64,000 nucleotides of DNA. Source: Hemileia vastatrix. Its lineage: Eukaryota > Basidiomycota > Pucciniomycetes > Pucciniales > Zaghouaniaceae. Location of the stretch: NCBI GenBank assembly GCA_030280995.1, contig JASXTE010000016.1:19449501-19513500 (forward strand), given 5' to 3'. The position numbers were made by a program, and so were the translations under genes. Positions 31,664 through 43,718 of this stretch are shown piece by piece (position 1 is the first letter of the stretch; each line of letters opens with the position of its first letter). The notes under the pieces are model-generated. The model ran no database searches. It was not told the DNA's origin and worked only from the letters and a program-made list of their open reading frames with translations.

Positions 31664-32123
31664 GGGGGTTTCAAACATTACCAAACATTCCTAGCATATT
31701 TCATTTGAAAAACCCCACACAAACACACCATGAAACATGGCTGATTTGGTACTTGGGCTCTCAAACATGGGGTCAAATATGTCCTACTTATGTACAATTT
31801 TTTTAACCACATTTCAGCCTGCAAGTACCCACATCCTCCCAATCAGCTGCGCATCACCTTCCTTCTATCCTCACCCATATACTCCATGTCACAACTCTAA
31901 TCCCCCAGTTCATTTGCAAATCAAATTTTTCTCTTTCACACCATAGTAAGTCTATTACATTTTAATATGTTTTTTTGAAAATGTTCCTGCTCAAATTTCT
32001 ATACTCACAACTTCTTATTTTTATACAAGGCATCATAAATATCTAAAATCTTTGTTAGTTTCTCCTTTTCTTCAACAAAATTGTATTTTTTCACTAATTT
32101 CCTTTGTTTAGCATTAATTTTTT

Positions 32124-32552
32124 ATGACTTGCCCAAAATCTAATTTTCAAAAATTCACTCAATTGAAACTGTCTGACCTACAGATTGTAATTAACTTGCT
32201 GAAAATCAAATCTAATTTTGATGCCTTTTTTGGCTGTGCAAAGTCCACTCAAGTTGGTTGTCCACCCACATCAAAATTGAGTGGCTTTAATCAAATGGCA
32301 GTGGAGTTGAAATCAAAAACTAAAGGTAAGATGGATTTGATAACAAAGCAAATGAGGGAAAGATTCAAAAACTATCAAAAAATACAAGAAAGCAAATATG
32401 GATTCTTCTTTAACTGGGTTTGGAGTAACCAAAGATGATGAAAAGCATGGAATCACATCTGTTTCTGAAAAATTCAACTCTATGTGTCCTCTTTATGATC
32501 AAATGGACAAACTATTTGGACAAAGGCCCAATGGCAACCCCTTGCGCACATG
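32124..32552 (+). pseudogene. Harbinger-2 Myb/SANT-like ORF1, 5' part
   Basis: From ATG 32124 the protein aligns to Harbinger-1 ORF1: INLLKIKSNFDAFFGC, a VGCPPTSKLSGF loop, KGKMDLITKQMRERFKNY. A frameshift near 32380 is followed in another frame by SSLTGFGVTKDDEKHG and FNSMCPLYDQMDKLFGQRP. The gene is cut by gypsy-2 at 32755. Confidence 0.8.
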
Positions 32553-32754
32553 AACAAAGGCCCAAGAATTGCTGAGTCTCATATAAATAGTCAAAATTTT
32601 CATTTAGATCCTTCACTTGATTCTCCATAATTTGGAGAACCATCTGCATATTTTGACATTGAGCTTGATGAGCCCATGGTAGTAAGACTACGCTACTTTT
32701 TCTATTATTTTTTCTTTTGCAGTGCTGATTTACCCCCCATTTATAAACCAGACC

Positions 32755-34251
32755 TGTCAGCCTGGATATCCCCAGGACTGAGTAAAATGTACTTATAAGT
32801 TATTTTAAACACATGGACTATACATGGGAGCAATAAATTAGAGTACACAAGTAGTATCCATAAATAAATTTATGAGAAAATACAAAATATGCCATTAAAA
32901 CACCTTATATACAAGCATATATCCACCTTTTATAAGTCTTATGTACTTAATATTAAGTTGTAATATGTTAGGGTAATCTTAAGAACCTTAAATATAAGGC
33001 TACATAATTTTTAAGTAGACTTAAAGCTGTTGTTTTCATTATTTTACATGAAAAACAAGAAATGTGCTTTAAATCACTTAAAAGTTGACTATATGTGCTA
33101 TAAATTTAATAATATTAAAAATGTGCTTTGACAGATCAATTTGTCTTAATTAGAGCTATTGATTTGGCTACTCAAATGCATAAAAATAACAATTTTCAAA
33201 TTTGATGTTTTTTATGCCAGAAATGGCTTCTGTGTACTGGCCACATACTGCCTGCATTTTTCCCATGTGAATAGCTTCATTTTTAGCAAAGTTAGATTTT
33301 TCACACTATAATTACCCCAAATTTTACGCCCACTGTGGGGAAACACACTAAAATAGGCGACATGCGCTTATTTAGTGTCCTAGCTTAATTACAAATGCAT
33401 TGACCCTCTTTATATGAACTAATATCATTAATAACCTCAATCTTGGCGCTTTAATTCACTACCATGCTTAAATTCGCCTAAATTAGTCAAGGATTTACCT
33501 GTGCAAGCACCTGCCAAGGACTGCATGTAGTTACCCCACATCTCATGCCTTTTTTTTGGGGGTTTTAAGTGGTTTCTCAGTCAATTTTGGTAATTTTTGA
33601 ATTGGGATTTCATGTAGTATAATGTCATGATTAGCCCCAACATTTATACTGTAAAACCCCCTTATTATTGTGTAATAATTAGTCTTAAGTTTCCCTTTTT
33701 AGTCTTTTATTTTAATGTATAACACGCATATACTCTCTTTTTTGCTTATTCTTTATTTTTGATGGATTATCCCTATTACTACAGGATTTTTGCAGGTGAT
33801 ATCATTCTAATTATGTTACTGGTCACTCTTTATGTTATTAGGCATGTCTATTAGCTGGAATGAGGCGTCATTAACTGTGTATATAGCCGGTAAATCAAGG
33901 GGTTCATTGGGGAAGTTATTGTGTATAAAAGGAGGGGTTTTTTGGTCTTGTTTTCTACATTCTTTATCATTACAATTAAATTATATAACCAATACAATAA
34001 AAATATATATCAATATTACTTAAAAAGTCTTTTAATAGTATCTGAATTTATTAAATCTATTCTTCTACCAAGTATAAGATTGTAAGTCATATATAATTAG
34101 TGAGATTAAAATTACTAAAGCCCTTATATTGATTTATATTTTTAATACTTAATGAATTTGTGCTACAGTATTCATATGGGACCATTAAAATCTTCTAGAA
34201 AACTGACCATTCAAGCTAGTTCATGTCTCTGTACTTGACCTCAGCCTGACA
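32755..34251 (+). repeat. 5' LTR of gypsy-2 (family B, 1497 bp)
   Basis: Begins TGTCAGCCTGGATATCC, where CAG-CCTGG/CCAGG-ACTG form a near-palindrome, and ends CAGCCTGACA. A TATA box (TATAAAAGG, 33924-33932) is followed by a plausible R region. Confidence 0.92.
33924..33932 (+). promoter_or_regulatory. TATA box of LTR-B
   Basis: TATAAAAGG, repeated in the 3' LTR near 43121, where a reversed LTR-C ends only a few bases upstream of it. Confidence 0.55.
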
Positions 34252-34268
34252 ATTGGGGAACTTTCCTC
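34252..34268 (+). promoter_or_regulatory. Primer-binding region of gypsy-2
   Basis: ATTGGGGAACTTTCCT follows the LTR end directly. Gypsy-3 has ATTGGGGGTCTTTCCT at the same place (61806), so the TGGGG...CTTTCC core is conserved; the priming tRNA is not identified. Confidence 0.5.
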
Positions 34269-34851
34269 AAGAACTCTGTTGGTTACCTTCCAGTAAGTGA
34301 AAAATTCAAAAAGAGGCTACAAGTAAATAAAATTCCTATAGAAATATTTGGATAATTACAACAGGTTGGGGTCACTTATATAGTAATTTCAGAAAAAGAA
34401 GCCCTGTTATATAATAAAATTGTGATATTTAATCAACAATTACACCACTAATTTAACATAAAAATTGTTATTAGTGGGAGTCTGTCAATAGACTAATTAA
34501 ATTTGTAATATTTGCAGATAATAAACCAGTTAATAAAAACTGATTAATTTTTTTTCTTTTAAAAGGGCTCTTAATCCATTTTTATTGGTTTGTAAAATTC
34601 ATTTAATATTTAGAAAAAATCTTACTGAAAGATTTTCTTTTTTAAATATAAAAACATGGCTACATATTGTAGACCAGTTAAATCAAGTGACCAGATAAAA
34701 GCATATTTGACTTTTGGAAATTATAAATTCACTTAATACCTACAATTAAGCAATAAAATTGTCTTTGGTGGTATTGATTAATACTGATAAAACTCCTTTT
34801 GAAGTTTTAATATCTCAAATTTCAATTCTTTGATTTAAATTCCATGTAAAA

Positions 34852-36565
34852 ATGTGTGACAACAATGATATTGTGAGTAATAAGGCAAAACCTTATAGCT
34901 TAAGACCTAGAGCTGAAAGACCTGGTACAAGAAATTCAAATGGAGGTCCAGGATTCTCCCACCAACAGCAACACTCCACAGATGTCTCTGGAGGAAAGGG
35001 AAAAACTGTTAAAACAAGTATCAATAAATAAAATAAGAGATACTTTATAATAAAAAATTCACTCCATATCCACTCTACTAAATACCTAAACAATAAGAGT
35101 TAAAAACATAGTATACCAAATAAACAATCTGGAGAGAAGAGCAGCTCAGGGTTTTGTAGAATTCAATCAAGCTCTAGTGGAAATAAAGGCTCAACCAACA
35201 ACAGTTGCACCCAAAAATTCCACAGCCACACATCCAGCCCAAGAGAAGGACCAAAAGATTACTGTAAGAAAATGGAAGTGGGAATGGTATGGCTAGAACT
35301 ACAACAACCCTCAAATACAGGGCTCCAGCAGTCACCCTTACAGGGGAAAGCCAATGGAGAAGCAGGGGAAATGAATTAAGACCTTGGTAAGTCATACATC
35401 TTCTCAGGATCAATTATATAATACTAAAAATGAATTACTTATAGGTAATGAGATTGATAGAGAGTTACTGGATATAATTGATAAAGATTTAAAAAATTAT
35501 TCATTTGAAAATAACATGCTAGACTTGTCTTTCAATGAGGACAATGTACATAGTTTTATTGACCACCAGGAAAATACTATTAATGTAAAAATGGAATCAA
35601 ATGAACTAAATCTTGACCCTGATGATGAGTCTTCTGAATTGAACACAGACAAAATTGAATGTTTTCTAAAAGAAAATCCAATGGAATCAAAAATTGTTTG
35701 AAAATTATTATTAAGAATTGAAAAATTAGAAGAATTATCTAGAGAGTCAAAGATTAATACAGAAAGGGTATTATTAAACCTCACACAATCATTGAGTACC
35801 ACAGCCAATAGGTTAGAAATTTTTGAAAATTCAAATAATGAATTAACCAATGAAAATAAAAAATTAAACTCTGAGATTAAGAATTTACAAAACAAATTAG
35901 AACCTTTTCAGAATATTATGGCTACCATAGAGGGACATGTAAAATTGTCTTTTTCAAATGTTAATGATTCCTTAACACATGTACCTTTAATAAAGGATAG
36001 GTTACAAAGAGTATAAATTGAAAAATACTGATAAAGTAAGAGATAATACCTCCTATGTGGAAAGAGTACCAGTTTTTATGAAACACTCAGATGATAAACC
36101 AATGATTGAACATGAACATAGTGTCATGGGCTCTGAGAATATAAAATCAGTAAAGGATGAAATAAATGATCATCTTTCTAAAGTAAGTGAATTACTCAAT
36201 ATTCCTCAGGTTTGGGAAGCAAAAACTAACCAAAAGAACTGGCCTAAGTCAGATCATTACCCTTCTTTTGACAGGGTTCAAAGTCTGATTGGCAACAATT
36301 CATTCAGAGAATTGATAACTTAAAACTTTCATACAAATTACCTGATGAAGAAATTAAATCAAAATTGATATGTTTATTTACTGATGTGGCCTTATTATGG
36401 TTTGACTCTGTATTGAGTGAGGGAATTAATTACTCCTGGAATGAATGGAAGGCAATAATTGAAAGACAATTTGGTGGCCCAAAATTTAGGATCACTCAAC
36501 AAAAATTGTATGAGAAAACCAGATATAATGCTGGAGATAAACCTATGGTATTTTTAATGATTTAA
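34852..36565 (+). pseudogene. gypsy-2 gag: overlapping ORF-a and ORF-b, coiled coil and start of capsid
   Basis: ORF-a (34852-35031, 59 aa) ends at TAA; ORF-b opens at ATGGAGG 34940 in +1 frame, with the KWKWEW cluster and HPYRG in its continuation (about 35265-35350), although stops at 35048 and nearby break it. The frame runs on through VSHTSSQDQL (35387) into an acidic segment and a long coiled coil (35384-36016). NQKNWPKSDHYPSFD (about 36228-36272) marks the start of capsid, which continues in shifted frames to 36565 with FTDVALLWFDSVL. Confidence 0.75.
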
Positions 36566-37603
36566 TTAAAATCATGAAAGCCATGGATCTAAAAATGGAT
36601 TATGATGAGTAGAAAGAAAAAATAATATATAAATTGCCCATATCAGTCAGAGACATTATTGTTGCTAGAAATGAAACCATCAGAGATACTTCTGGGTTTA
36701 TTAATATATGCAATGAAATATTCTTGAACCACAAATATGAAACCAGGTATAATAATTACAAGAAAAGTGCTGAGGTAGTAAAACCTACTACAAATAAGCT
36801 ACCAGTGGAGAAGAAAAAACCTTCAGCTCCTTTTTCCCTAAAATATAAGAAAATAACACTTGCTACAAATGTAATGAACCTTGGGCTAAAGGTCATACTT
36901 GTAAGAATAGAATAAATGTTATTGAAAACTCACAAGATTCTGAACACATTAATGATGAAGATGAAAAGGAGGAATCTAGTAAGGATTCTAAAAGTAACAT
37001 TTCTTAGAGTGATGATGAAAATAAGATATATGTATTAGAACAGGATATTGTGTTCCTGTATGATGCAATACCTCATACAGATACATCTTTAACTTCCATT
37101 GAAGAAGTTGAAATTATTAAAGATAAATCTCATGATACTTGCAAAATAACACCTATTAGAGCGCCTGTTATTATATTTGGAAAAGAAATGAATGCCATTT
37201 TGACACTGGGGCTGCAGGTAGTGTAGTTTCTATTAAAAATTTAATGAAACTAGATAGTAAGTATAAGGAAAAACTAGAAGCTGTACAGACAAAGAACTGG
37301 AGGGGTTTTGGTTCAGTATTAAATCAAATTGGAAAATACAAAACTACTGTATTCTTTTAATCTAATAATGGATATGTAAGAGCAGTTTGTGAATTTGTGG
37401 TAATGGATAATAATAATTGTATTAATTGGGTTATTATTTTCAATGACTTATTTACCTAATTTGGCATTAAACTGGATCCTGCAAATAGTTGCTTCACTAT
37501 AGGCATAAATGGGAAAAGAAAATTCAAGATTTGCTCTGGAAATTTAGTTTATTCTATTGCTCCAAAAGAAGAACAACTTCAAGGTGGAAGAACCACCTCT
37601 GAA
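36566..37603 (+). pseudogene. gypsy-2 capsid end, zinc knuckle and protease remnants
   Basis: 36634-36915 carries the end of capsid (RDIIVARNET, FINICNEIFLNHKYE). In a shifted frame near 36860-36905 is a zinc knuckle of the same form as gypsy-1 (CxxC...GHxC). The protease triad reads DTGA at 37203-37214. Many stops and shifts, for example TAG at 36610 where gypsy-1 has Trp, TAG near 37005 and TAA near 37358. Confidence 0.7.
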
Positions 37604-38955
37604 GTGGTAGAATTGGAAAATGAAATCCAAAAGGCCTCTTTCAGTCCTCAACTCTCAAAAATTGAAGAAAACAATATTTTGAGATTGATAAAATCTTATC
37701 CTATGGCATTTGCTCATGGTTCAAATGAACTAGGATTGGTAAAAGATCATGAGATGAAAATCTATTTAAGTTGTGATCTGGATAATATTCCTGGAAGCTT
37801 TAAAAAGAAACCTTAACCAGATTTTCCTGCAAAAAAGAAAGACATTGAAGACAACATTAAAATGTTTTTAGAAATGGGTATTGTTGAAAAAGTGGACACA
37901 ACACCTAAGTATTGTGTTATTTCACTAGTTTTAATCTCTTATGAAAAAGATAAGGCAAGATTATGTGGTGATTACAGAGCTCTGGAAACATTCAATGTAG
38001 ATGATATTTACCCTCTACCAAGGATAGCTTCTATCCATACTACCTTACAAGGAGCAAAATATATTTCCTGTATGGATGGAAACAAAGGTTACCACCAGAT
38101 TCCTGTGGAAATGAATTCTCAGAATTTCTTACTCATAACCACACACATGGGGATATATAAATATGTGAGAATGCCTTTTGTCCCAAAGAATGCGCCTTCA
38201 GTCTTTCAAAAACTGATGGATAGTATTTTTCATCAGGAAATGGTTGAACGATAGCTTTTAGTTTATATTGATGACTGACAACATAGTGTTTCCAAAAACA
38301 TATGATGAACATTTAAATCACCTGAAAAGAGTATTTCAAAAGATGGATGAAATTAATATGACAATTTCATTGAGAAAATTTAAGTTTGGGTTTCAATCCT
38401 TGAAAGTACTTGGATATGTTGTATCTGGATTACAAATTTGTGTTGACCAGAACGAAGTGGCAGCAATAAAAAACATTAGTATACCTAAGAATGTGAAAGA
38501 TTTTAAAAGTTTTTTAGGTATGTGTGGATATTATAAGCAGTATATAAAAAACTACCAATCCATTGCAGCCCCTTTAACAACATTGATCTGGAAAAATAAG
38601 GCCTTCATTTGGAATAATGAAAGACAACACGCCTTTTATAAATTGAAAGAATGTTTGATGTCAGCTCCAATATTGGGACTGCCAGATTTTAACCTCCCTT
38701 TTATCTTGTATACTGATGGTAGTTTCACAGGGTTAGGTGCTGCTTTACAGCAGAAAAAGATAATAAATGGGAAATTATCTGAAGTAGTTATCTGTTATAT
38801 ATCCAGAACCTTAATAAAGACAAAAATTAAGGTATGGTGCCACCCAACTGGAATTTTTAGCCATTGTGTGGGCCCTGGAGAAACTTCATTACTATCTTGA
38901 AGACCAGAAGTTTGAATTAGTAACAGATTGTAGTGCAGTAAAATAATTACTAAAC
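37604..38955 (+). pseudogene. gypsy-2 reverse transcriptase and RNase H
   Basis: 37604-37816 and 37862-38254 hold the fingers and palm (DKARLCGDYRAL, KYISCMDGNKGYHQ, with the palm Asp still present, VRMPFVPKNAPSVF). A stop precedes YIDD (38264-38275), which is itself followed by TGA. 38268-38900 holds the thumb, connection and the RNase H start FILYTDGSFTGLGAAL, and remains open across the site where gypsy-1 carries the solo LTR-B, giving an empty-site control. TAA at 38944 breaks the RNase H end. Confidence 0.85.
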
Positions 38956-40680
38956 ATGAAAACACCTAATAGTCACATGTTTAGGTGGCAACTAGATGTA
39001 CAAGAGTACAGAGGAAGAATGACAATCACTCATAGAGCAGGAAAATTGCATTCTAATGTGGATTTATTATCCAGAAGTCCTTTGCCAAATGATGCTGACA
39101 ACCCAGCTTATGTATCTGAAAATGAGGTTATACATATATTTTGGATTTATGTAGTGGATTTAGAGGAAGAGTCTATGCAAACTATATTGGAAAATTATTC
39201 ATCTGATAAATATTTGTCTAAATTATCTACCATTTTAAATGATCCAACTAATGCCTCCATGAGTGCATTAATTAAACCCTTGCCTCCAAAGTTTAAAACT
39301 TCTTTGGAAAAAGGTAAAATGTCAATTGAAGATGGATACATATATTACAGAAAAAAGCTATGTAATGTAATAGTCATACCACCTTCTATGAAAGAGTTAA
39401 ATTTAGGTACTTTTCATGATGAAATCTTAGCTGGTCATTTTGATTTTAACAAGACATTAACTAGAGTTGAAAACACAGCCTAGTGGATAAACATGAAAGA
39501 AGATGTACAAAAATACATTGAAACATGTGACTCTTGCCAGAAATCTAAAAGATTTACTGGAAAAAGGGCTGGGTTATTACAACAAATAGAGCAGCCAAAA
39601 GCTCCATGAGAAATTATAAACATGGATTTTGTCACTGGCTTTCTATTAGCAGGAAAATAAAGTTTCAATTCTTGCTGGGTAATTGTAGATAGATTAACAA
39701 AAATGTGTTAATTTATCCCTACCCATAAAGAGCTATCTGCAAAAGACTTTGCAAAACTATGGTGGACTCAAATGATGAATACTTCTGGGTTCCCCAAAAC
39801 CATAATCTCTGACAGAGAGGCTAAATTTATATCAGAGTTCTGGAAATCTTTGATGAAAGTATCAGGGTGTCAATTAAAATTGTCTACAGCACACCATCTG
39901 CAAAAAGATAGGCTGGCTGAGAGAATGATACAGACTCTGGAAGATATGATCAGAAGATATTGCGCCTTTGGATTAGAATACAAAGACAATGAAGAATTTA
40001 CACATGACTGGGTAACATAAATTCCTGGCCTTGAATTTGCTTATAATAGCACAACTCATTCTGTAACATAGAAAAAACCATTTGAAATCTGGCTGGGATA
40101 TGTACCAAATACCCCAGTAAATCATTTAAATAAATTACCAAGGTTAGATATACACTCTGGAACTAAATCCTTTATTCATATGCAACAAATGTGTAGAAAG
40201 CATGCAGAGGAATGAATCCAAAAAGCATTTGAATATGAAAAGAAAAGGTGGGATGAATCTCATAAAGAATTTGAATTCAAAAAAGGAGGATAAGGCCTAA
40301 TTTTAACACTACATTTTAACTTACAAGGTAATGTTAAATAGAAGTATCCCTTTGTAGGACCTCTTGTAGTCAACAAAATGGTTGAAAATAATGCTGTGAA
40401 AGTCATATTATATGCCCCATAGGATAGGAAACATCTAGTTTTTCCTATCTCATTATTAAAACCTTACCGTGCAAATGATCCTGACTTATTTCCAAAAAGA
40501 AGAGGAAGGCCTAAAAAGCAACCTGAAGAAATTGTGAAAAAGGCAGAGATTAAAAAAATACTCAAGAAAAGAATTCTTACTAAAGAGAAAGAAACTAATT
40601 TTTTATTAAGATTTAAGGGGAAATCAAATGAATTTGATAAATGGATACCTGAAAAAGAAATTTCAAATCTATCCTAACTT
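38956..40680 (+). pseudogene. gypsy-2 integrase with C-terminal basic tail
   Basis: 38956-39483 holds the tether and the HHCC zinc region; the core follows in pieces with the CDSCQKSKR finger half (39530), VDRLTK, ISDREAKFISEFW and DRLAERMIQ. The C-terminal region has KKRRGRPKKQP (about 40494-40523). At least six stops interrupt it (for example TAG 39481, TGA 39607, TAA 39657, TAA 40018). Some arose where gypsy-1 has Trp or Gln codons. Confidence 0.8.
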
Positions 40681-41225
40681 CTTAAAAAATTTAAACAGAA
40701 ATAAATTCCTGTTCAACCAGCTGAGGAGTGAAAAAATCAGTACTCATAATATTTTGTTATGTTTTTTTTCTTTAAAGAATTAATCTTTAATGCTACAGAA
40801 TTTTCTAAATACCTGAAAAATAATATAAATTAAAAAAATTGTATAACTTATCATTTTTTTTATTGTTTTTTTTGGGTGGGCAAGTTTCAGCCTGGAAATC
40901 CCCAGGACTGAGTAAAAAGTACTTATAAATTATGTTAAACACATGGACTATACATGGGAGCAATAAATTAGAGTACACAAATAGTATACATAAGTAAATT
41001 TATGAGAAAATACAAAATATGCCATTATAACACCTTATATACATGCACATATCCATCTTTTATAAGTCTTATGTACTTAATATTAAAGTGGAATATGTTA
41101 GTTTAATCTTGAAAACCTTAAAGATAAGGCTACATAATTTTTAAGTAGACTTAAAGCTGATGTTTTCATAATGTTACATGAAAAACAAGAAATGCGCTTT
41201 AAATCACTTAAAAGTTGACTATATC

Positions 41226-41474
41226 ACCACACAATATGGGGGGCAGACTTGCTAGCAAGTCTGCAACCTTGGACCCAAATTCACCACAGATTGAACACAC
41301 ATTGAGATATTGATAAAGGAACCATACAATCAGGGATGAACATCACTCAGAAGAACAGTTTTAGGTGGGTGTTCAAGTAGAGTTCAGTATGGCTTCAGTA
41401 TGAGTTCAATCTGAGTTCCATCTGAGTTCAGGTTGAGGACTTGCTAGCAAGTCCACCCCCTATATTGCGTAGTT
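41226..41474. mobile_element. MITE of about 249 bp whose terminal repeats contain a palindrome
   Basis: Ends are inverted repeats of about 35 bases containing ACAATATGGGGGG / CCCCCTATATTG. Inside each lies its own palindrome, CAGACTTGCTAGCAAGTCTG at 41244-41263 and GGACTTGCTAGCAAGTCC at 41437-41454. The interior has four GAGTTC-type repeats. The 5' LTR of gypsy-2 (near 33100) is the empty site, with TAT-like flanks. No coding capacity. Confidence 0.8.
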
Positions 41475-42302
41475 TATGCGCTATAAATTTAAAAATATTA
41501 AAAATGTGCAATTTGACACATCAATTTGTCTTGATTAGAGCTATTGATTTGGCTACTCAAATGCATAAAAATAACACTTTTCAAATTAGGTGTTTTTTAT
41601 GCCAGAAATGTCTTCTGTGTACTGGCTACATACTGCCTGCATTTTTCCCGTTTGAATAGCTTCATTTTTAGCAAAGTTAGATTTTTCACACTATAATTAC
41701 CCCACATTTTACTCCCACTGTGGGGAAACACACTAAAATAGGCTACAGGTGCTAATTTAGTGTCCTAGCTTAAATAACAAATGCATTGACCCTCTTTATA
41801 TGTACTAATTTCATTAATAACCTCAATCTTGGCGCTTCAATTCACTACCATGCTTAAATTCACCTAAATTAGTCAAGGATTTACCTGTGCAAGCACCTGC
41901 CAAGGACTGCATGTAGTTACCCCACATCTCACACCCTTTTTTTGGGGTTTTAAGTGGTTTCTCAGTCAATTTTGGTTATTTTTGAATGGCGATTTCATGT
42001 AGTATAATGTCATGATTATCTTTAAGATTTCTACAGTTAATCAACCTTATTATTGTGTAATAATTAGTCTTAATTTTCCCTTTTTAGTCTTTTATTTTAA
42101 TTTATAACATGCATATACTCTTTTTTTTGCTTATTCTTTATTTTTGATGGATTATCCCTATTACTACAAGATTTTGGCTGGTGATATTATTCTAATTATG
42201 TAACTGGTCACCCTTTATGTTTTTAGGCATGTCTATTAGCTGGAATGAGACTTCATTAACTGTGTATAGGGCTGGTAAATCAAGGGGTTCATTGGGGAAG
42301 TT

Positions 42303-43112
42303 ATTTAAGGGGTCTTTTATGTCTAGAAGGTCTTTAACGGCAGTCTAACAGTGGTAACAAATGGAATTTTAGGATTTAAAAGCTTAGGGTACGTATCTAT
42401 ATCGTTTTACTGGTTTTAATAAAATATAAGAGGTAAAAAATATTATTATTATTATAAATTAATGAAATAGAACTCCGAGAATGTAATTACTAAAACCAAT
42501 AATAAATAGCAATAAGTATTTAATGGAATAAATGTTTGTTAAATGTAAGTAAGTAATGGATTTTTAAAAAACAACCAAAAAGAGAGGCCTTATTTAGGCA
42601 AAGGAGAGATAAAGCATGGCAATAAAATTCTCAAAACAGTAGTATGAGAGTGAGGAAAAAAGAATATTCCAGAAGGAATATTTTCAAATAATAAAGTTGT
42701 TCTAAAAAGAAGGCGTCAAAAAGATGTATTTACAGAATATGACAGGAATAAATTAATTTATTTAATATTTACGGTAAAGGTCAATTCCAAATTAGAAATT
42801 TGAATTTTTTGTATATATTTATTTTTATTTGAATATTAAATTTTTATTTTAATTTAAAATCTATTTTTTAATATAAATTTTCATTTCTTTCAACCTTTCA
42901 ATGAGCACGGTGTTAGAGAATAAAAATATAAGGGACATTTTTATATTTAATTTTAATTATTCATTAATTTTACAATTCTTTAATTAGTTAATTTATTATA
43001 GGAAATTTTAATGTAACTAATTTATAATTAAAATAATTAAAATAATAAGGCATGGCTTCATCCAGTAAATAATTAATTATTTTACTGGGTAAGTCTAGCA
43101 GCCTGGCTGACA
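42303..43112 (-). mobile_element. Solo LTR, family C, reversed, inside the 3' LTR of gypsy-2
   Basis: 810 bp, reverse complement of 9216-10029, flanked by AAGTT at 42298-42302 and 43113-43117. Its left terminus has drifted (ATTTAAGGGGTC for TGTCAGGGTGTC). It lies a few bases upstream of the LTR-B TATA box. Confidence 0.88.
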
Positions 43113-43456
43113 AAGTTATTGTGTATAAAAGGAGGGGGTTTTCGGTCTTTTTTTCTACAATATTTATCATTACAATTAAATTTTATAACAAATACAATTA
43201 CAATACATATCAATAGTACTTATAAAGTCTTTGAATAGTATCTGAATTTATTAAATCTATTCTTCTACCAACTATAAGATTGTAAGCCATATATAATTAG
43301 TGAGATTAAAATTACTGAAGCCCTTATATTGAGTTATATTTTTAATACTTATTGGATTTCTACTACAGTATTCATGTGGGACCATTGAAATCTTCTAGAC
43401 AACTGACCATTCAAGCTATTTCACGTCTCTGTACTTTACCTCAGCCTGACAAGACC

Positions 43457-43668
43457 TAAGCCTCATCAAATCTAGATATTTTTAAGGAAGTAGCTGATAA
43501 TGAAAGATTAGAAGATAAAGAATCAACCCCTCCTAGCAAAAGACTCAAGCAAAGAGCTTCTGCTAGTTTTAAAACAACTAAATCAACATCAAAGGCTCTT
43601 TTTTCTGCTTATGGGAAGATTTTTAATAAACACAAACAAGGTTATTATTTTTATTTTTGTTTTGACTA
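43457..43668 (+). pseudogene. Harbinger-2 Myb-like ORF1, 3' part after gypsy-2
   Basis: Open stretch rich in Lys and Ser with SKRLKQRASASF, matching NKKRRASTSLNF of Harbinger-1 exon 2, and ending where the exon 2 donor would be. It shows that gypsy-2 split this gene. Confidence 0.65.
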
Positions 43669-43718
43669 AAGCCAGACCACAAAATTATTTCTAAGTCAAA
43701 ACAATTTATGTCCAATCA

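Larger units (their letters stand above)
32755..43451 (+). mobile_element. Full-length Ty3/gypsy element 2 (gypsy-2), 10.7 kb, target duplication AGACC
   Basis: 5' LTR 32755-34251, internal gag-pol, polypurine tract and 3' LTR 40885-43451 are all present; AGACC flanks it at 32750-32754 and 43452-43456. It lies inside the Myb-like gene of Harbinger-2. The 3' LTR is longer than the 5' LTR because a MITE (about 41226-41474) and a reversed solo LTR-C (42303-43112) inserted into it. The coding part is more decayed than gypsy-1. Confidence 0.93.
40885..43451 (+). repeat. 3' LTR of gypsy-2 (family B) carrying two insertions
   Basis: Preceded by the polypurine-like GGGTGGGCAAG (40874-40884). Aligned with the 5' LTR it differs by point changes and by two insertions: a palindromic-TIR MITE at about 41226-41474 and a reversed solo LTR-C at 42303-43112. 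The 5' LTR provides the empty site for both. Confidence 0.9.
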
